Of a stretch of DNA of 64,000 nucleotides, positions 41,382 to 53,503 are shown in pieces. Under the pieces are notes generated by a model that was given only the letters and a program-made list of their open reading frames with translations, ran no database searches and was not told where the DNA came from. Numbering within the stretch: position 1 is the first letter of the stretch; each line of letters starts with the position of its first letter. This DNA is from Mesocentrotus franciscanus (lineage: Eukaryota; Echinodermata; Echinoidea; Camarodonta; Strongylocentrotidae). Location of the stretch: positions 36,470,088 to 36,534,087 of the forward strand of contig CP137668.1 in NCBI GenBank assembly GCA_037976565.1, given 5' to 3'. A program made the position numbers and the translations under genes.

Positions 41382-41390
<9 letters not shown>

Positions 41391-41448
41391 GATTGGTCAA
41401 ACGGTTCCAGATCTGATGCGACCTGGATTTTAACCTCTTCAGTCTACC
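41382..41448 (-). CDS. NSF: NSF exon with start codon (coding exon 1; coding part 41382-41390)
   Basis: Only nine bases are coding (Met-Ser-Arg), ending at donor AGG|GTAAGT. The ATG is preceded in frame by TGA-CCA-ATC, which fixes the start. The rest of the exon, up to a possible CAG acceptor at 41449, would be 5' UTR. Another frame of this exon is open through the UTR part but does not join to the NSF frame, so I did not use it. Confidence 0.78.
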
Positions 41449-42378
41449 CTGCAATTGGGACAAATACAAAATGAGATATGAGAATGATTATGGATTTAAA
41501 CAATGTTTGCACCAACAGGTTAGAGCTCAACGCTTATATTATAATGTAAATCTCACAGCTATTCGACTGCACAAAGCAACATGTACAAGACTACAAGTTG
41601 AGCAAAGCCCTATCATTCATATACCGGTGTTGTTTTTTCATGATGAAAATCGTGATTGGTTTAGTTTAAGGTCAAGGAATTGCGTCTGAATTCAGCAACT
41701 AAATGATATTTTCATAAAGTCAGCATCAATTAGGGTATTACCGTAATTAGACAACATGAAATCAGGCTTTTTTACACACAGGAATGCTACATGTGTTTCT
41801 GCCAAATTAAACATTGTGAAAATATTTTCAGAGGTCAACGTTTTTGTCATGTAAATTGCATATCAGTTCACGTAAACAGGATGAGATTCACGTGCTAGGT
41901 AAAAAAAGTCTGTCGTTTGTGTAAAATATGCCTATTCGGTTGTTATTTATTAACCAATTTCAAAGTTTGTTGCACGACTAGAAAAAAGAATCTTTCAAAG
42001 AATGCCGAAGGTAGTTTGCAAGGTTCATTGTGTGCTGGGCAGGCGAATGCATGCCAAATATAACTTACCTGGTACGACCATATAATTTATATTTTGTAAA
42101 TCACCAAACCCCTAATGTAAGGCTAGACAAAATGTTGACCAAAAGCTTCAGTCTTTTAATCTTCTTCTTCTTCTTCTTCGCTAATAAGTACAGGCCACCG
42201 TCAGGTGTATTCTTGTACTGATAATATCGAAGGTTGTTCGATCCACTAAGACTATATGGCTGGCTTCAGGTAGTGTAACTTTATATAAGATCTGACCATA
42301 CATCTGACCATACATCTGAACCAAACTGGCATTGCCATCAGCATCTCAAATAGTGCTGTGAGCTGTGACCTATAATGT

Positions 42379-42517
42379 GACTTATAATATACACTTTCTC
42401 ACGTACTGGATTCACGGCAAACTGCTGCACAATACAATTGCATACCCATACGTTGTATGCAATTGTGTTGTGCAGCAGTTTGCTGTGAATCCCATGAGAA
42501 AGTGTATATTATAAGTC
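42379..42517. repeat. Long hairpin, 63-67 nt arms, 9-nt loop (NSF leader intron)
   Basis: Left arm 42379-42445 and right arm 42455-42517 are about 93% complementary. It starts GACTTATAATATACACTTTC, and the arm centre AAACTGCTGCACAA matches its partner. It could be a small foldback element or a transcribed stem-loop. Confidence 0.8.
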
Positions 42518-43368
42518 TTTGTTTTTAATTTTAGGAAAAATACTCCAAAATGGATTTGAAAATTGACACGAAACAGGTAAGAAACATGTAACGACTTTTA
42601 AATCCTGACCATTATTTGAACAATTGATGATTATTTAGTTGATTTTTTGGTATGTTTTAGTAGGGTATCTCCACGCCAGAGTTACGGTCAAAAAATGGAT
42701 ACGAAAGTACACTAGCGCCAGAAAATTCACTACACGGATAAGTTCCAATGCTGCTTCATTAAATTAATAATCATTTCTCTTGTCAAGTCATTGCAAACAA
42801 CCAATCATTGCGGTCTGATTTTCCACGAGCGCGATGGTTTCGTGTGCAGTACTGTTACTACGGTACAGTAGTCAGTAGCAACTTTTCCGAGAAATCCTTG
42901 TCCTGCTGGTCTTACTCTTACGTGGCTGAAAAGTAAAATACTGGATTAGATCTACTGCTTTTGATTTTGGTAAATTTCATAACCGTGTACACGGCCAGTT
43001 TATCCGTGCATGTACACAGAGATGAAATTACACACTAACTCACTCACAGCACTAATCTCACAGCACTAATCTCAAAGCACTGCACTGCCACTACACAACC
43101 GCCAGCACGTCAGATTGAACGTGGATGAAGCTATGTGGCCAGCGGTTCCGTCGGGCTTTACCTCACCGTACGGATTGCTCGCTCCATCAGTCGAGATGTC
43201 GGAGAGGGTGCGGATTGCGAAATATTCTCGTGTTATGTTCTCTGAGATTTACTTCTTGAATTCATTACATCACTTCTGTAAATATTAATAAATACATACA
43301 CTGACATTTTCACCACAATATTAAAACATTAAAGCACATTTTGAAATCAAGAGAGGCGTGTGTCTTAC

Positions 43369-43490
43369 CTCGACTCGAGTTTTCCACTCATTCGCCTCTG
43401 AACAACGAGACATGAATAAAATTTGTGATATCAAAGTAGTCTCCTGACCAGCCACAATCATTGCCACTTGCACTCGGTACAAAAACTACA
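43369..43490 (-). other. NSF: Probable non-coding leader exon of NSF (5' end approximate)
   Basis: On the minus strand a strong donor (GTCGAG|GTAAGACAC) follows a comparatively CpG-rich stretch with no long ORF. It lies 1.9 kb upstream of the NSF start-codon exon, which itself seems to begin at an acceptor, so an upstream leader exon is required. The downstream edge is read from the splice site; the transcription start is a guess. It could instead belong to an unrelated antisense transcript. Confidence 0.45.
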
Positions 43491-43999
43491 AAAATATCGA
43501 GAAATCTTCTGTAAAATAAAAGTATACATCTGCAGTTCTAGGTGGTTTCTAACACTTATCCCTTCAGACAGCAGCACAGCCTGGTCAAGCCAATAGGTCC
43601 AGCCATCGAGTGGGTACTGGCCATAGAGCTATAGCTCTATGGTACTGGCATATCAGGGGGGGGGGGGCAAGTGGATACTGATTAATTCATTTTTTAAATT
43701 TTTGTATAATTATAATCCAAACAAATAGGATCGTTCTCAATTTTATTTTTATAACAACGGATAATAAATGCAAAGATTAATTGATTATTGGAAAATAAGG
43801 AGAGGCTACTACTGATTTCATTTTTATGTGCGCGTAGACGTCCTATTTCCTGTTCTCCATTTCTTTCTCTCTCTCTCTATCTATTCATATCAATAATATC
43901 ATTTCCCCTTTAGTCCTGATTTGATCAATGTGGGGACATGTGCCCATGCAAGCAGTGCTCCAGAATTTAGTACAGACACTCAGTAGAAAAGCAAGTTCC

Positions 44000-44556
44000 T
44001 GAATCAGTTGCATCATTAATTGGCTATAAATATAACTTTGGCTGCTGACAACACACAACTAAAACAAATAATCGATGACTTAATTATAAGGGGGTCCTGA
44101 CTTTGAAGGGGCACTGCATGGAGTTGTTGGGGCGCTCTTGGAGTGTGAATTAACAAGGTCAACCATATGGAAAGGTGTGAATCAACCTTACATCGACTTG
44201 AATCCATTTTTCATCTTCCTATTATCTCTGTTTATTTTCGTTCGCAATTTGGACCGTGTGTGCCCCTTGCCCCTATATATAGCTATGACACTCAAAGTGA
44301 GTGGGCAGATGTTGTCAATCGTAATGATGATACTGAAATATTAATAGACCGCTTTCACAGTAATTATAATAACTTCAATATGGACTACTGAACTGGCTTT
44401 AGCAACTTCAAATTCAAGCTAGCACAAAATCGACTTGTAGTATATACTATATAAAAACAAATATTGAATAGAATATATGTTAAATACATTGTCAATGTTT
44501 GACTCTATGAGAGACAAATAAATAAATCTCGACCCTTGAACCTTGAACCTTGAACT
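44000..44556 (+). mobile_element. Possible 3' fragment of a non-LTR retroelement ending in a 7-bp tail repeat
   Basis: Just upstream of the SOD start the sequence runs GAGAGACAAATAAATAAATC and then CCTTGAA repeated about three times (44533-44555). A short tandem repeat after an AATAAA-like stretch is how CR1/L2-type LINEs often end. A 74-codon ORF (44167-44391) lies inside but matches no domain I recognise. The left edge is arbitrary. Confidence 0.3.
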
Positions 44557-44755
44557 TATTGAGGTGTGCCCTAATTGCCCTAATTCCCTTATTTTCTCTT
44601 CAGCAGTCACAAAACCTGATAACCAGCGCATTTGTTTTGTTATCATCAGAGCACGTTGTCTGTAATTCGTGCACATTTGTCCTAATTTTTGCAAAATATT
44701 GTTGTGTAGAACGAGGTAGAACAGCAGTTACCTCCTTGCACTTCCATGTAACATA

Positions 44756-45016
44756 ATGGCGTCTGCTTGCTACGTTGACAGCAAAATGTTCGCGTTTTTC
44801 ATCATTTTATGGATGTGCACAACAAGTTATTGTATTTCTTATCCATTTGAGTGTATTGACGAAATTAGATCAGAGTATGTTCTACCAGATTTACCTTTCG
44901 GTTACGACGATTTAGAACCTTACATTGACAGTGCAACTGTGAACGTACATCATCGAGGTCACCATGCAGGTTATACACGTAAACTCAATGCAGCATTGCA
45001 TCAGTGGAGGAGTGAG
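44756..45016 (+). CDS. SOD exon 1 (residues 1-87; leader and first metal ligand)
   Basis: Encodes the signal-like leader, then VLPDLPFGYDDLEPYID and VHHRGHHAGY, the N-terminal helical hairpin of Fe/Mn SOD. Donor GAG|GTATAA, phase 0. Confidence 0.92.
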
Positions 45017-46110
45017 GTATAAAAAAGCCATTCATATTTATTTCACATCTTTTTTTTTTGTACGAGTAATGGTTGGCGGTCAGAGAAGGTTTTTAATGCC
45101 CCCAAAAAAGTGTCTGTCTCTCTGTCTGTTTGTCTCCTCAAGTGTCTGTCTCTCTGTCTATCTGTTTGTCTCTCTCTCTCTCTAAATATAGGGTCTATAT
45201 ATATAATATAATATATAGAACTATAATATAATATAGTAGTAGGCCTATATCTTTCACTAATACATTAAACTAAAGAAAATAATTGTTGACAGTCTACATG
45301 CAGCCATTTGAATTGTGTTATGTCTGTTTGTGATTCCTAAATTCTTTGTGATCCTTCAATTAATTAAAGTCTCAAATGTTTGATTCTCTTTTTTATTAAC
45401 AATATAATTGTGACTATGTCTATGCAGCTTGAAGTGATTGAAATATTTTTTCCTTTCCACTTGGTAGATGTAGGTCTACTAGACTCTACTGCATTAATTT
45501 GTTTTGTAGGAAGGTAAGTCAGTATTTTTTTTAATAGATTTTATATTAAGTCAGTATTTTTGAAATTTAAACAATATATGATGTTGTTTTTCGTAAGGAG
45601 CCAGACAGCTATGCGGCAACATCCATCCTCGACCTGTTGCAGCATCTTGATGACATACCGCCCAAATATAAACAAAGCATCAGGAATAATGGAGGAGGGT
45701 AAGTAGTTAACCAGGTCTACATTATCTCCAGTGTTTTTTAATTTTTTTTATTCCATTTAGGTATTATGTCTTATTTTCCTCTCAATTTAATAGTGAATGA
45801 AAGCTTCCGATAGAGTATTCATTATAGGCCTTTTGTAACATCAGAATCCTTGCATATATTTTTGTTTGAAATGTAAAAGATTCAAATAATTATTAACTAA
45901 CATTTTTATATTTCTTAAATTTTTAATCAAAGTCAAATAGTGTAGATGGGATACTCTGCAAAGTATACTGATTGCCTGATTGGGTTAAATAAACTCATTC
46001 CTATCTATCAGTAAGCCAAGGGGGTCTTTTGTCAAAGGGTAATAATTGAAGATTGAATAAACAAATTAATTGAATGGAATTGACAATTTAATTGAATTAT
46101 CATTTTGATT

Positions 46111-46160
<50 letters not shown>

Positions 46161-47323
46161 TGTTATTATAATGATTATTAGTATTATATTTTCTTTCTGA
46201 CCAATCTGCAGATTTGTCAATCATAACATCTACTGGTCAACAATGGCTTCAAACAAGGAAAATATCACCACCATGCCCTCTGGAGATCTCCTAGATGAGA
46301 TCAATGCATCCTTTGGAAGCTTTGAAGACTTCAAAAATCAGTTCACTGGCCGAGCCCTTACCCTGTTTGGATCTGGTAAGTTTTATTGACCCATTGAAAC
46401 ATAATCAACTGAACATGCAACTTCTTATCATTCTGTGTTCTATGCTCTGCACAACCCACAACATATCATTTAAACCTTACAGAGGGCCTTGGGATATGGA
46501 ACTTGTCACCAGAGTTTAGTGGAATATGAGACCACAGATACCAAAGTGAAATTACTTTTGATGGTATGCACATTGCACATGATCACAAAGTCTTTGTATG
46601 TTGGGAAGAGAGGCCAGAGGGTTACAGTGATTAATTTCACTTTCCCCTCTCAGGAACAGGTCATTCCAAACAATTAATGATAATCACAATAAAGGAATCA
46701 ATCGAAAGGCAGTTTCAATAAGCATGTGCACCACCATGTGAAATGTGCAAACTCAATCTAGTAGAGCATAGCTTCATACTAAGAAAAAAAATTTGCATGA
46801 ATAATTTTAAGTATGGATTTTTATCACAGTTCTTGTCAGTTATGTGCAAACATCACAAAAGTTATTTCTGTAGCAGCTTTAGAAATGCCTTGTTGATAGT
46901 CAGAATAATAGTTTTAAAATACATGCTTCTTAGCTAAAGAAACCATAGATTTCTTATTAGGCTTCTTTTCAGTGTTTTTAATAAAATTTAATTTTTTATA
47001 AATCAAGCTAAAGCGCAAATTATTGTTTGGTTTCTGTAGGATATGTGTGGCTTAGCTTGCGCAAACCCTCATCACCATTTGAAGAAGTGGAGGAAGAGCC
47101 TGCTAGTCTTATCATCTCAACAACAGCTAACCAAGACACGCCCATCTCCAATGGCCTTCAGCCAATCCTGGTGCTGGATGTCTGGGAACACGCCTACTAC
47201 CTAAAGCACCAGAACAAACGAGCCAATCACATCGAGGACTGGTGGAGGGTAGTCGACTGGTCGGCTGTTGCCAACTTGAGAGATTGGTGGTCTGGGGAGT
47301 ACGAGGTTCATGACGAGTTGTAG
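44756..47323 (+). CDS. Fe/Mn-family superoxide dismutase, secreted-type, whole gene (4 exons)
   Basis: Converts superoxide to hydrogen peroxide and oxygen at a single metal site. Four exons join in phase to 810 nt, 269 aa. The metal ligands are H65 (in VHHRGHHAGY), H125 (in VNHNIYW), D222 and H226 (in LDVWEHAYY); second-sphere Y73 and the Mn-type Q207 (in ANQDTP) are present. The N terminus has no basic amphipathic presequence. A hydrophobic run FAFFIILWMC at 12-21 looks like a signal peptide, and NIT (138) and NAS (152) are glycosylation sequons, so I infer secretion. Length exceeds the usual 200-222 aa because of the leader, an EEVEEEP insert after the GSGYVWL motif, and an acidic tail. The start is the first ATG in a good context (A at -3, G at +4). 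A second ATG 10 codons on would give a tighter signal peptide. It lies head to head with NSF. Confidence 0.93.
45598..45698 (+). CDS. SOD exon 2 (residues 88-121)
   Basis: Encodes EPDSYAATSILDLLQHLDDI then PPKYKQSIRNNGGG, equivalent to the ALAKGD...LKFNGGG segment. Acceptor TTCGTAAG|GAG has a poor pyrimidine tract, but the phases fit; donor AGG|GTAAGT. Confidence 0.9.
46110..46160. repeat. ATC microsatellite (SOD intron 2)
   Basis: About 16 tandem ATC units about 50 nt upstream of the SOD exon 3 acceptor. Confidence 0.9.
46212..46375 (+). CDS. SOD exon 3 (residues 121-176; second His ligand, sequons)
   Basis: Encodes FVNHNIYWSTMASNKENITT and SGDLLDEINASFGSFEDFKN, ending LFGSG. Acceptor CTGCAG|A, donor TCTG|GTAAGT. 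Confidence 0.94.
47040..47323 (+). CDS. SOD exon 4 (residues 176-269; Asp and His ligands, C terminus)
   Basis: Encodes GYVWLSLRKPSSPFEEVEEE, ANQDTPISNGLQPILVLDVW and EHAYYLKHQNKRANHIEDWW. This is the C-terminal SOD domain with the DVWEHAYY signature. Acceptor TTTCTGTAG|GA; TAG stop at 47321-47323. Confidence 0.95.
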
Positions 47324-49360
47324 TTGAGGACAAGTGAATTTTAGGTCAATGGATTACTGGTCATTGATTGGGTATGGAAAACAGGATCCATTGTACACAG
47401 TGGTTTCTGATATTCTAGGCAGGGCTCCGCACTAACCTTTTCTGAAGGGGGTTTAGACTGAACTATTTGAAGTCTGTATGCACAAGCTCTATATAGAAAT
47501 TTCAAAATTTGGGGGTCCAGACTTACAGTTGGGGCACCCGTGCATCCCGGGCGCCTGTTAGTGTCGAGCCCTGTACTAGGTCAGACTGATCATCATGCAG
47601 TGATTAGCTTTTAAGCTGCACATTAGACCTTTAAATAGCCTTAAATTTCATGTTTCATAGAAATTCATCTTTTCATATTTTCAACATTACATCTTTAACC
47701 ATTTTACACGAAGATCCATTGATTTTGAAAATCATTGTTTTAAATGTGTAATTGAAGAAAAAATTACACATGCAAGTATTCAATTATGATCAATTTGATC
47801 AGCTCTCTTGCCTGAGTGCCTGACTCGTCCACAATTTTCTGCTGAGTCCAAGTTGTCCCTCGTACTGGGTTAAGACGCATCCTTTAAGATACACTCTTGT
47901 TTGTTTGAGTTTCTTAGCCAAGTAAAGTAGACACTGTGCATGTACTACAGTAAGAGACAGAAACATGGTAAAGAGACTAAAATTTATTCAACAAACTTGT
48001 TTTTTCTTTAACCCAACTTTCTCCAACCCTTATCTGTTGTGTGTCTGTTCATACACCTGTTTCCACTTTTTGTCCCTCACTGTTCTGTGTACACCATGTG
48101 CTTAAAAAAGCCATATATTGTAGTTTATTGTATGTTTTGTTTATCGGTTCATGGGTAATATATGTGTGTTCCTTTTAAAGGAAGAATGTACAGCTAAGAA
48201 ATATTTTTCATTGCAAAAATTATTATCAGCTGTTTGGAGCCAGAAAGGCTCTTACTCAATGCCTTTAACACAGAGTTGACAACCTTCTGGTTTTGAACAA
48301 TGTATTTATAGATGAGTATTCAATTTATGTAACAATGCTTCGTTTTATTTGACATTTATACATATCTAGGTTGCAGAGATACAGTGTAATATGGTAACAA
48401 ATATGAAGAAATCTGCATTGGAAAGATTTGATTTGATTGCCAGTGATATTTCACAATCAGTACTATTTATATGGGCTAAATATTTTGATAGAGATTGAGA
48501 TAATAGAATGGGATATTTATGTCTTCATGTATAAAGGCATATACATACATGGACGAAGATGGGTAAGGGACAAGCAAAATAATCTGTATATTTATATAAA
48601 AAAAAGTACCGGTAGACATACATTGAACATGAATAACATATGTTAATTATCTATTACTCTAAAGTAAGGATGGGATGTAGTTTCTGCCTTACGTAATTGC
48701 TCATGATATAGTTGTTATACAGTCAAACCTGCTTTAGTGACCACCTGTCTACAAAGACCACATTTTTTGTTTCCCTTGAAAATGGTTTCTCATTGAAACA
48801 TGTACTAAAGTAACCTGTCTACAAAGACCACCTGTCTACAAAGACCACTTTTTGTGTTTCCCTTGGGCGGTCGCTGTAGACAGGTTTGACTACATGTATA
48901 ATCTTTTCCTGTTCCTCTGCCAACATCCGTCTTTAGAAGAGCTGTTTTAAAGCCACACTGTACTACTTGTAGCTACTTGCTCCCTCTATATAGAAAACAA
49001 TGCCTAAGCGGTGCCCGTTGGTCCCCCATGATCCTCTTTTTCTTATGTTAATTGAGAGCTGAGTTGATGAGATAACCACCTGTCAGTGACCACGCTAATC
49101 CCTCTAATCCCTCCTGACCAAACTAGTGCAGAGGGGCTTTAAGGAGTGCTTTGCATTTAGAGTACTCATTGCTTTTTCTATTAATGACCACTTCTCATTA
49201 GGATGGAAAGGGTTAACAAAACTGCACTAAACAATCATTTTACCTAAGTCAGTTGTCTAATTTTTAGCAAAGGAAAGAATATAATCTGTTTATGATTGTG
49301 TCTGTTTAACTTTATGTTGATTAATGGTTCAATTATGACTCAATAAAATCAATATGTTTA
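47324..49360 (+). other. Probable 3' UTR and downstream region of the SOD gene
   Basis: No further coding frame is visible. A clear AATAAA lies at about 49342. If it is the real poly(A) signal, the 3' UTR is about 2 kb and contains the TA-flanked element at 48721-48891. An earlier weaker signal may be used instead. Confidence 0.4.
48721..48891. mobile_element. TA-family element (SOD 3' flank)
   Basis: Starts TA|CAGTCAAACCTG and ends CAGGTTTGACTA. Interior GACCACCTGTCTACAAAGAC words as in the other copies. Confidence 0.7.
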
Positions 49361-50487
49361 TAATCATCTATTTCAAACCTGTTTGTTGTTGATAGTTTGT
49401 GGTTACTTTATTAATTTATGATATTGATTTTGTATATTATACTAATAATCTTTACTCACTTATAATCTCATATATCCAATAAGGATAATTCTGTTTGCTC
49501 ATTGATGTCGATTTTAAACTTTTCTTTCTTCATTTGCAAGTATTTCAAGCATATGATTACTTTTTATTGTATGGTTGCATAAATTTGATGATATATAAGA
49601 AGCATTGTCCAGGCTTTTGAATGCCATAATACATTATTAATAATTATAACAAAAACACACACACTACGAGCGAATATGTTTCTAGCTGCAATGAAAAGAT
49701 ATGTATTAAAATTCCAAACCAGCCCCATGCTTCCCAAATGGACCATGCAATTGCAAGTAAATTCATTGTAAACATGTTTATTAGTTTGGTCTTCACCCAG
49801 ATCTTTTCATTTTCGACATATTAATATTTTAAATTCTTCTTCCCTTTTTGTTTTGCATAGTGCATTTTCATGTAGTACCTGTACATATAATGTCTGTAGT
49901 TGACTTGTTTATATTATCCATGAAGAACATTTTTTTCATTTTTGTTTAATACCAGGAAATTGTTAATCATCGGGAGCGAGATGATTGTATTACGGTCAGA
50001 CTCCACAAAACCAGTATTAATAATTGTGACATGTATATCTTTGTCTATTATTCATCAATTCATCATAGTTTTTTCTCTTTGTATAGGTCATGCCTGCTTC
50101 ATTGAAATTGGATGGATGAATGATTGTAATTGCCTCACACGACATGAATTATTCAGTGTTATAATTGAATTGCTTATGTGATCTAGATATGTATCAATGG
50201 GAGCAATGATCTAAATTCTATGACGAATTAGCCCGGAGAATAGACAATTTGTTTGTGTACTTTATCATAAAAAATTACATGAAAATATTGGGATATTATA
50301 TGAAAAGTAAGCCACTGGTATCGTTTCAACCAGATCTTACTGCACGCAGCGCTTGATACGCGCCATCTACGTTCTGAATGTAGCAGGGATCTGCTTACAT
50401 ACGTATGCGATTTAGATATGAAGCTATATGGGAAAGATCTCTTTTAAGACGATTTCGCTGGAAATTTCCAGTGTGATGATGTGATCT
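49361..50487. other. Intergenic between SOD and the 2.27-kb element
   Basis: AT-rich; no gene or clear repeat seen. An ORF at 49942-50181 is hydrophobic but unrecognised. Confidence 0.5.
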
Positions 50488-52752
50488 CAGGGGTGTCGAT
50501 CACGGGGGAGATGGGGATATATCCCCCAATATTTCAGGTGGGGGATGGCCTGTACAATCATCCCCCAATAATTCACCATAACAAAATTTTAAAAATGAAG
50601 AGAAAAATTAATGATGAGAGCCCAATGAGAGTATTTAATGGTTATTACTCGCAAGATGACCATCAATATACACATTTTGCTATCTCATTTTCATAATAAA
50701 TACATATATAAATAGAAAACGAAGTATATGAGACAAGAATAAATTGAATTCTCGCTCATACGGCTTCATCAGGAATTGATGAATTTATTCAATTTATTCA
50801 ATCAACAGCATCATAGAAATGCAGTGCGCCAAATGCGAAGCCGCAGCGTTAAAAAGCAACGAGCTAAATGTTAAGCGCGAAGCGCAAAAGTGCAAAAAAG
50901 AAGTAGAGAGTGGGAGAGTTATAAGATAGTTGTTATGTTGTTTCCGTTCACCCTTTTTAAAATTCACGTCATTGTATCTTTATTTTTATTTTTTTCACTC
51001 ATTTTATTTTCTGATATTTCCTAAAACATTTTTCAAAACGCGCTAGGAGTTACAGTCGTGTATTTGTTTAACTCTTTTAATTTGGGCATTATTGCCAAGA
51101 AAAAATTATCAACCAATTCCTCAATATAAAGAACTCTTAAAGGTAAAGGAAAGCATCTGAGCAAGAATATCACATGACTTTTGGCCAGTTCAATCTAAAG
51201 TGATTTTTGAAGCTATCACTACGTGGGGTTGATGATGCGTTTTTTTTCCTTCATAATGCAAGTAAAGTAATAAAATATTGTATCATTGAAGAGAAAGACG
51301 GTTTTGTCCAAATGGCAGCATGTAGGAGACGAAACTTTCAGTTTGTTCCCTGATTCATACTCAGTATCTATTTTGTTTTATTGATTTCATCCATTTCTTT
51401 GTTTATTTATATCTCTACATGTGAAACATTTGAAGAGCTATTTTCCGAAAGGAGCAAAATCTTTTGATAGCAAATGGAGATAATGATATACATTTTCCTC
51501 TATTTACCTTGAACAAAATTATTAACCTAAATTACGAGAGAATTATGAACACATGCATCTTTTAATAACAATTTTCCATAGACACCTGAACAAAATCGGG
51601 TAAACAAAGAGTTCTTTCTTAAGTTACACACATGAATCTAGTGCCTCTTGAAAATAAGCTCTTTGTATGTACATAAAAAGCAATACAACAGAATACTCCA
51701 GTTCGATATTTTGGAGAAAGATTATAATTATGTCACAACTTATTTTTGTTTTATTGAAAAGCTGATGTAGGCCTATGTATTGTATTCAAACGTAACAGGC
51801 ATAAGATAGTTAAGGTGTTTTTGAAGGTTAGAATGTTATTAAGTTTGAAGTTTTGTTTATAACATCCTTCCAATAATAATGCACCTTCTAAGACCGGTTA
51901 TAGTTTTTTTTTTTAAATAGTGCTCTGGTCAGGGCCTTAGGGGAATATTATTATGCTTATATTTTAGAGCGTATCTGGTATGATAAGTATATCTGGGTGA
52001 AGAAGGAGATAATGGAAGTTTGTTGTTTGGTAGTTGGAACGTAAGTTTTATATTATGTTTTTAAGAAACAGACAGTTTGTATGAGATCAGGAGTGGAAAT
52101 TTTCTGTCATTTTGAGAACCAAATTTTGCATCAGTGATATTCTGTTTCATTGAATTGAGTTTCCCGCAGAGAGGATTCAGTTGGTTTAATTAAAGAAGGA
52201 AGAGAGTCAAATGAAGAACCAAAAGCAATATGTTTTTCATTTACTAATGAGAACTATGTTTTTGGAGATCTCCTTACACAGAATATTGGAATGGGTTTTC
52301 ACGATGAATGTTGTTTGGAGACATCAATATTCATAAAATGTATGTTTCTATCACCAGGAAATAAAGAATTTTCTGTCTACATGAACCTTTCCTGGTTGCT
52401 TATTAATGCATTTGCCCACTGGTAACATAATACTTTCACAAGTTGATATCCCTCACCATTGGATTTTTTTGGTAATGTCTAAATTTCGTTTAAAAATAGA
52501 TGATATCAGTCTGGTAGGCCTACACTGCAGGCAAGAGTCAGGACTAACATTTAGCATGTTATTCATTTTATTACCACTCTTATATTCTCTGAAATGTTAT
52601 CTTTATTGAGGGTGACTTGAAAAGTTAATAACTTGGAAGGGAGGGTGCAACCTGCCACACGCTTCTACCTCTTGGTTGCTTTGATCCATTGCCGAAAATA
52701 TTTTGGCACCTATCATCCCTCCCCCAACCACGAATACAAATCGACACCCCTG
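50488..52752. mobile_element. hAT-like non-autonomous element, 2.27 kb
   Basis: Perfect 13-bp inverted ends CAGGGGTGTCGAT / ATCGACACCCCTG. Flanking octamers TGTGATCT and CATGATCT agree at six of eight positions, as in an old 8-bp duplication. No transposase ORF is seen in the AT-rich interior. Confidence 0.55.
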
Positions 52753-53084
52753 CATGATCTGGAAACACATTAGAACAAGTCTTTAAACTAGGAGGGATTT
52801 GGAACTGAAACAGTTCGAGGAGCAACTCTACCATTCTGGCCATTTCGTGGTGACCAAAATAATTATGAATACTGTGTTGTACAAATAAAAGCAATATATG
52901 CCTATAGATTATGTCTTTCATGTTTGCATAGCCTCATTTCTTTGCTCGGGTTGTCAAAAAGAATTTTGCATTACAATTATATTGTTGCTTAATTTCATAA
53001 ACTTCCAGGAGGCTTCAAAGTTGTTGGATAGAAATGTGTCCAGAAAAATAAACGAAATAACCCCAAAATAGAACACTCAATAAT

Positions 53085-53350
53085 AATCTGGATTTAAATA
53101 GCGCTTAATACGAAATACCGTCTCTAAGCGCTTTACAGATATTATTACCCCGGTCATCGGATTCATTCACGCACAATGCACCATCTCCACTCCCTTGGGA
53201 GTATTCCTACCATATGGCCACCGTGAGGGCATATGGCAAATACTAACACAAAGGCTTTCGTCATCCTACCAGGTCCCCATTTCTCTCCTGGGTATATCGA
53301 GTGGCAATGAAAAAATTGATGTCTTGCCAAAGGACATTCACATTCCCTAC
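53085..53350 (-). mobile_element. tRNA-derived SINE-like copy, inverted, head lost
   Basis: Contains the tail motif TCTAAGCGCTTTACAGATAT then TTATTACCCCGG, and TTGATGTCTTGCCAAAGGAC, in reverse. The tRNA-like head is not recognisable. Confidence 0.5.
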
Positions 53351-53503
53351 CGTCGTAAAGTTTGTATTAATTCCGAAAACCCATAGTAAGTTCAAGTTCA
53401 TATTGCCGCAAACTTTACATATGAATGGTTTCAGTGTAGCTAAAACTGACCCTTCTTATTCCTGCTCAAAACCGTAATGTAAGACATCAAAATAAACATC
53501 GTT

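Noticed and set aside
44167..44391. 74-codon ORF upstream of SOD as a gene
   Set aside because: No domain; it sits in what looks like a retroelement 3' fragment.
46295..46519. 74-codon plus ORF overlapping SOD exon 3
   Set aside because: Wrong frame relative to the SOD coding sequence and runs into the intron.
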